A stretch of 64,000 nucleotides of DNA from an uncultured Bacteroides sp. (GTDB lineage: Bacteria; Bacteroidota; Bacteroidia; Bacteroidales; Bacteroidaceae): the NCBI GenBank assembly GCA_948847595.1, contig CAQOGY010000001.1, positions 507,836 to 571,835 of the forward strand. The letters are read 5' to 3'. Positions 60,803 through 64,000 of the stretch are shown one piece after another (within the stretch, counting starts at the first letter, position 1; each line of letters begins with the position of its first letter). Position numbers and translations under genes: made by a program. The notes below the pieces were generated by a model. That model saw only the letters and a list, made by a program, of their open reading frames with translations, was not told where the DNA came from and did no database searches.

Positions 60803-61759
60803 ATGAACCTAAAAAGCCTTATATGTCATATTGCCTTAGGAGTTCTCATTGTTGGTTCCTGGATAATGACTTCTTGCGACAGTTTTAACGAAGATTTGCC
60901 GGAATGCCGCTTGTCTGTAAAGTTTAAATACGACTATAATATGGAATTTGCAGATGCTTTTCATATGCAGGTCGATAAAGTGGAACTTTATGTGTTTGAT
61001 AAGGAAGGAAAGTTCCTGTTCAAGCAGGCAGAAGAGGGCAGTTCGCTGTCGACGGGGAATTATTTGATGGAAGTGGCATTGCCGGTGGGGGAGTATCAGT
61101 TTATGGCATGGGCAGGTGCACGTGATTCATATGATATTACTTCATTAACTCCCGGTGTTTCTACTCTTACGGACTTGAAATTGCAGTTGAAACGTGAGGA
61201 ATCCCTTATTATTGACAAACAACTGGAGACTCTTTGGTACGGTGAGATTATTAATGTGAATTTTTCCGGTACAGCTCATCAGACGGAGACAATCAACCTG
61301 ATAAGGGATACAAAGAGAGTACGGTTTATCTTTCAGGGTTATACCAATGACTGGGAACTGAATGTAGACGATTACAATTATGAGATTCAAGAATCCAACG
61401 GGTATTTGGGGCATGATAACTCTTTGCTGGAAGATGATATCCTGAGTTTTCAGCCTTATCGTAAAGAGCAGGTGAATCCCTCGGCGGCTTCAGTAGACCT
61501 GAACACGATGCGGTTGATGAAAGACAGGAAAGCCCGCTTGGTAGTGACGGAGAAAGGCTCGGGGAAAAGAGTATTCGACATCAATCTGATTGATTATCTT
61601 GCCATGACTAATATGGAGGATCAGAAAATCGGAATGCAGGAATATTTTGACCGTCAGAGCAATTACCATATCGTTTTCTTTGTATCTGATTCCTGGCTTG
61701 CCATGAGGATTATCATCAATGGATGGACTGTTTATTCTCAAATAGAGGGGGAGTTGTAA
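60803..61759 (+). CDS. FimB/Mfa2 family fimbrial anchor lipoprotein
   Basis: A 318-aa lipoprotein (lipobox WIMTSC, Cys25). CRLSVKFKYDYNMEFADAFHMQVDKVELYVFDKEGKFLF and LPVGEYQFMAWAGARDSYDI are diagnostic for FimB/Mfa2, which anchor the shaft to the outer membrane and control length. The C-terminus ends NGWTVYSQIEGEL, resembling the end of the shaft subunit (WTWYSQVEPL). It is the last gene of the operon, followed by a strong terminator. Confidence 0.88.
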   Translation: MNLKSLICHIALGVLIVGSWIMTSCDSFNEDLPECRLSVKFKYDYNMEFADAFHMQVDKVELYVFDKEGKFLFKQAEEGSSLSTGNYLMEVALPVGEYQFMAWAGARDSYDITSLTPGVSTLTDLKLQLKREESLIIDKQLETLWYGEIINVNFSGTAHQTETINLIRDTKRVRFIFQGYTNDWELNVDDYNYEIQESNGYLGHDNSLLEDDILSFQPYRKEQVNPSAASVDLNTMRLMKDRKARLVVTEKGSGKRVFDINLIDYLAMTNMEDQKIGMQEYFDRQSNYHIVFFVSDSWLAMRIIINGWTVYSQIEGEL

Positions 61760-61796
61760 GAAGATAGTATATAGAGAGAAAGGAGAGGGAAAAGCG

Positions 61797-61837
61797 GACA
61801 GGTCGGGTTGTTGATAAACCCGGCCTGTCTTTTTTTT
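61797..61837 (+). terminator. Terminator of the fimbrial operon
   Basis: ACAGGTCGGGTT (61798-61809) pairs with AACCCGGCCTGT (61817-61828), with one G-T wobble. Eight T follow from 61830. Confidence 0.92.
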
Positions 61838-62795
61838 ACAGGGTATTGATTATTTCATGTTGTTTCTGCATGAAAACAATGCGTTGCGCTTCTCCGCTTT
61901 CCGAGATTAAGGTGGAATGACGTTTCAAAGATAGAATCCAGTCACGTTGCATCTGGCAGATATGCGGATTCAGTGAGTCCATTGAGTTGATGGAGTACAC
62001 CCGCAGCAAACTGATCTGATAATTCGTTTTTTCAATATAACTGTAAGTCGCTTCAAAATTAATGTTGGACAGGTAGAAGTACACCTTGTGCCCTTCACTG
62101 AACTCGCCTTTGCTTGACAGGTTCTCGATACTTGCCAGTAATTGGTGAAGTTCTTCTTTTATATACCGCACGTCTTCTGCTGAAATAAGATTCAGGCTGG
62201 CAAAATACCTGATTTCATTAACGAAAGAACGGAAGATGTTGGCATCCCATATAAAATATGTTCTCGGCAATTGCCTGGCACTTTCGCTCAGTCTCTTGTG
62301 TGCCTGCTCTATCCGTTTTTCTACATACATGTCCGACAGTGAATGGGGAGTCCTGACCTGCCCGTGCTGGTATAGCCATCGGCAGAGCCGGAATTTGGAC
62401 AAATATTCGTATGAAGAATAAAGAGTGAAAGGCAGTAGATTGGCGGCAGTATATATTTCTGTCGTACTATCGTCCTTCACATATTCGAATATTTGCTGGT
62501 AACGGTTCAGAATCTCGTAATAACTCTCTATCGCATTGGACGTATGAAGCAGGTTCAAGTCGAAAGTTACCTTATTGGAATTGTGGCTGCCAACAACCTG
62601 ATCAATAGAAATTCCTAATTTGGACGATATAACAGCTATCTCTTCAATGGAAAAAGAAACTTCACCTCTGAGCCTGCGATAAACGGCTTCTTTGCCCATA
62701 CACAAAATGTCCGCCAGAATACTGGCAAGATTTTGTCCATGGGGAACCCGTTCTTTCATAACTGTAATCAGTTCATTCAAAATACCATTTTTCAT
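61836..62795 (-). CDS. HTH regulator-like protein downstream of the fimbrial operon
   Basis: A 319-aa cytosolic protein. Residues ~20-70 (GQNLASILADILCMGKEAVYRRLRGEVSFSIEEIAVISSKLGISIDQVVG) look like an XRE-type helix-turn-helix. The remaining 250 residues are helical with no recognised domain. ATG 62795 is chosen as it lies just after a -7 box (minus-strand TAATTTTG, 62845-62852); an in-frame ATG at 62828 is possible. It is convergent with the fimbrial operon and is a full-length paralog of the broken gene behind it. Confidence 0.72.
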   Translation of the reverse strand: MKNGILNELITVMKERVPHGQNLASILADILCMGKEAVYRRLRGEVSFSIEEIAVISSKLGISIDQVVGSHNSNKVTFDLNLLHTSNAIESYYEILNRYQQIFEYVKDDSTTEIYTAANLLPFTLYSSYEYLSKFRLCRWLYQHGQVRTPHSLSDMYVEKRIEQAHKRLSESARQLPRTYFIWDANIFRSFVNEIRYFASLNLISAEDVRYIKEELHQLLASIENLSSKGEFSEGHKVYFYLSNINFEATYSYIEKTNYQISLLRVYSINSMDSLNPHICQMQRDWILSLKRHSTLISESGEAQRIVFMQKQHEIINTL

Positions 62796-62950
62796 TGTTT
62801 GTTCTTCGGTTTTTAAATTAATAATCATCGTGATACATTTAATGCAAAATTAAGCCTTGTATTTGAAAGATTTGTGTGGGAAAACAGGTATGAGGTGGAG
62901 ATGGTCTTTCTGATTTAATAGGATTGGCGGAAGTTGAAGGCATTTAATGA

Positions 62951-62985
62951 AAAAAAAGTAGATAATATGCTTATCTACTTTCATT
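62951..62985 (-). terminator. Terminator of the broken regulator gene
   Basis: On the minus strand AAAGTAGATAA (62971-62981 in reverse) pairs with TTATCTACTTT (62955-62965 in reverse) around a 5-base loop, followed by a T-run (complement of 62951-62957). It sits 55 bases behind the stop at 63036. Confidence 0.88.
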
Positions 62986-63035
62986 TATTGAAATTATGGA
63001 GTCTGGATATTCCTTTTTTGCGAAAAAGAATGAAA

Positions 63036-63995
63036 TTACAGAGTGTCAATAATTTCCCTCTGTTGTTTAAAGAACTGGATACGCTGCATTTCGCCGCTTT
63101 CGGAAATCAGCGTGGAAAATTTCTTTAAAGATTGAATCCATTCTTTCAAGCTGCGGAAAATTCCGGCATCCATCGTGGTAAGGGAGTTAATAGAGTAAAC
63201 ACGTATCAGGCTGAGCTGGATATTGTTAGTCTCCACATAGCTGTATGTCGCCTCGAAGTTGATATGCGACACATAGATACGGACTTTGCCGCCATCATCC
63301 GTTTTTCCTTTGGTAGCGAGTTCTTCCAGTTCGTCCGCAAGCAGGAACAGCTCGTTTTTTATTTCCTCTTTGGCTTCGTCCGAAATAAGATGGATACTGT
63401 AGAAGTATTGGATGTCATTGATGAGATGCTGGAAAATCGTATTGTCCCATATGTAATCTATGGAATGGAAATGCCGTGTCATACTCACGTAGTCTTTTTG
63501 GATGTCGACGAGTTTCTGCGGTATCTCCAGTTCTTCGAAGTTTTTGCACTGGATATATTTATTCTAGTACATCCATTTGAATAAGCGGAACTTTGCCAGA
63601 AGGTCGTGCTTCAGGTAGAGTGTTTGGGGGATGATATTGGAGGAAGTTCCCATTGAAGAATCCGGGTCGTCTTCCAATGTATTAATCAATGTGACATACT
63701 TGTGCAATATGTCATAGTAGCTCTCGAACGGATGGTCGTAATCTACAATATTCATATCAAACATCGCGTTGGTTTTAAAACTGCTTCCTATAATAGTATC
63801 CAGGGATATCCCCAGTTTTCTTGAAACGAGAGCCGCTTCCTGAAAGGTGAAAGGGACTTCGCCGCGCAGTCTTCTATATACTGCTTCTTTGCCTATATAT
63901 AGCGTATCCATTAACATGTCTGCCAGTTTACCTTTGACCGGAAGTTTATCCTTCATCGCTTCTATGAGGTTTGCATTTGGACTATTTGTCATCAT
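63036..63995 (-). pseudogene. Paralogous HTH regulator interrupted by an in-frame TAG
   Basis: One continuous frame of 320 codons, identical in length to its neighbour at 61836, is interrupted only at codon 144 by TAG (63564-63566). Before it the protein reads MMTNSPNANLIEAMKDKL ... AKFRLFKWMY; after it NKYIQCKNFEELEIPQKLVD ... QRIQFFKQQREIIDTL. The HTH region (LYIGKEAVYRRLRGEVPFTFQEAALVSRKLGISLDTIIG) is intact. The paralog has Gln143 (CAG) at the aligned position, so a single C-to-T change explains the break. Translation from Met at 63488 could give a C-terminal fragment. Confidence 0.8.
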
Positions 63996-64000
63996 AATAA

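Overview
The window looks like a chromosomal segment of a gut Bacteroides (B. thetaiotaomicron/ovatus-like). The evidence is the TAnnTTTG -7 promoter boxes, the near absence of Shine-Dalgarno sequences, Bacteroidota-only families (DUF4248, DUF4923, HU-like proteins with acidic tails, PorV/PorQ, HYC_CC_PP, fimbrillins), a TonB receptor with a carboxypeptidase-like N-terminus, and lipoproteins with typical lipoboxes.

Layout. 1-14.3 kb is mostly housekeeping: a DbpA-like helicase, the serC-serA-DUF1015 serine cluster, YigZ, a C39-like peptidase, an orphan HpaII-like restriction endonuclease, a nitroreductase, and then gcvP, an MBL hydrolase, rsmG and a DUF3298 lipoprotein on the minus strand. 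14.5-24.3 kb is an accessory region: an HU-like gene, a 33-aa 'smalltalk' gene with an unusually strong Shine-Dalgarno, a two-gene RHS/YD-repeat polymorphic-toxin system with an AT-rich tip and two small membrane-protein genes (immunity candidates), and a scrap of a second RHS core. 24.3-30.7 kb carries a small lipoprotein, a YecH-like protein and a copper module (HYC_CC_PP protein, TonB receptor, secreted HMA protein, CopA ATPase). 30.8-44.6 kb is again core: AraC regulator, lipB, the OPT-DUF1460-PorV/Q operon, DUF1573, DUF4923, engB, a sodium:solute symporter, recR, a membrane protein, GNAT, YqgE, an aminotransferase, tRNA-Asp and fabH.

44.8-51.8 kb resembles a domesticated phage or plasmid replication island: amidase, a second smalltalk gene, a second HU-like gene, DUF4248, a DnaB-type helicase, a winged-helix replication protein, a coiled-coil protein, then a three-gene operon (GNAT-like, DUF3440 PAPS-reductase-like IbrA, ParB-like IbrB). 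52.2-61.8 kb is a complete fimbrial operon: two tip/accessory lipoproteins, DUF3575, DUF3868-OmpA, Mfa1-like fimbrillin and FimB/Mfa2 anchor. Two paralogous regulators follow on the other strand; the second is broken by one in-frame TAG.

The most surprising structural signal is not a gene. Five intergenic regions (about 5.5, 9.0, 14.45, 38.0 and 46.5 kb) carry short tandem arrays with exactly the same 22-bp period but locus-specific sequence, several folding into terminator-like hairpins. Other notable points are an orphan HpaII-like nuclease with an apparent Lys-to-Arg change, a type-IIIK-like SerA with Lys where His is usual, effectively leaderless yigZ and lipB transcripts, and the GNAT/PAPS-reductase/ParB operon. 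All family assignments were made by eye, without database searches.
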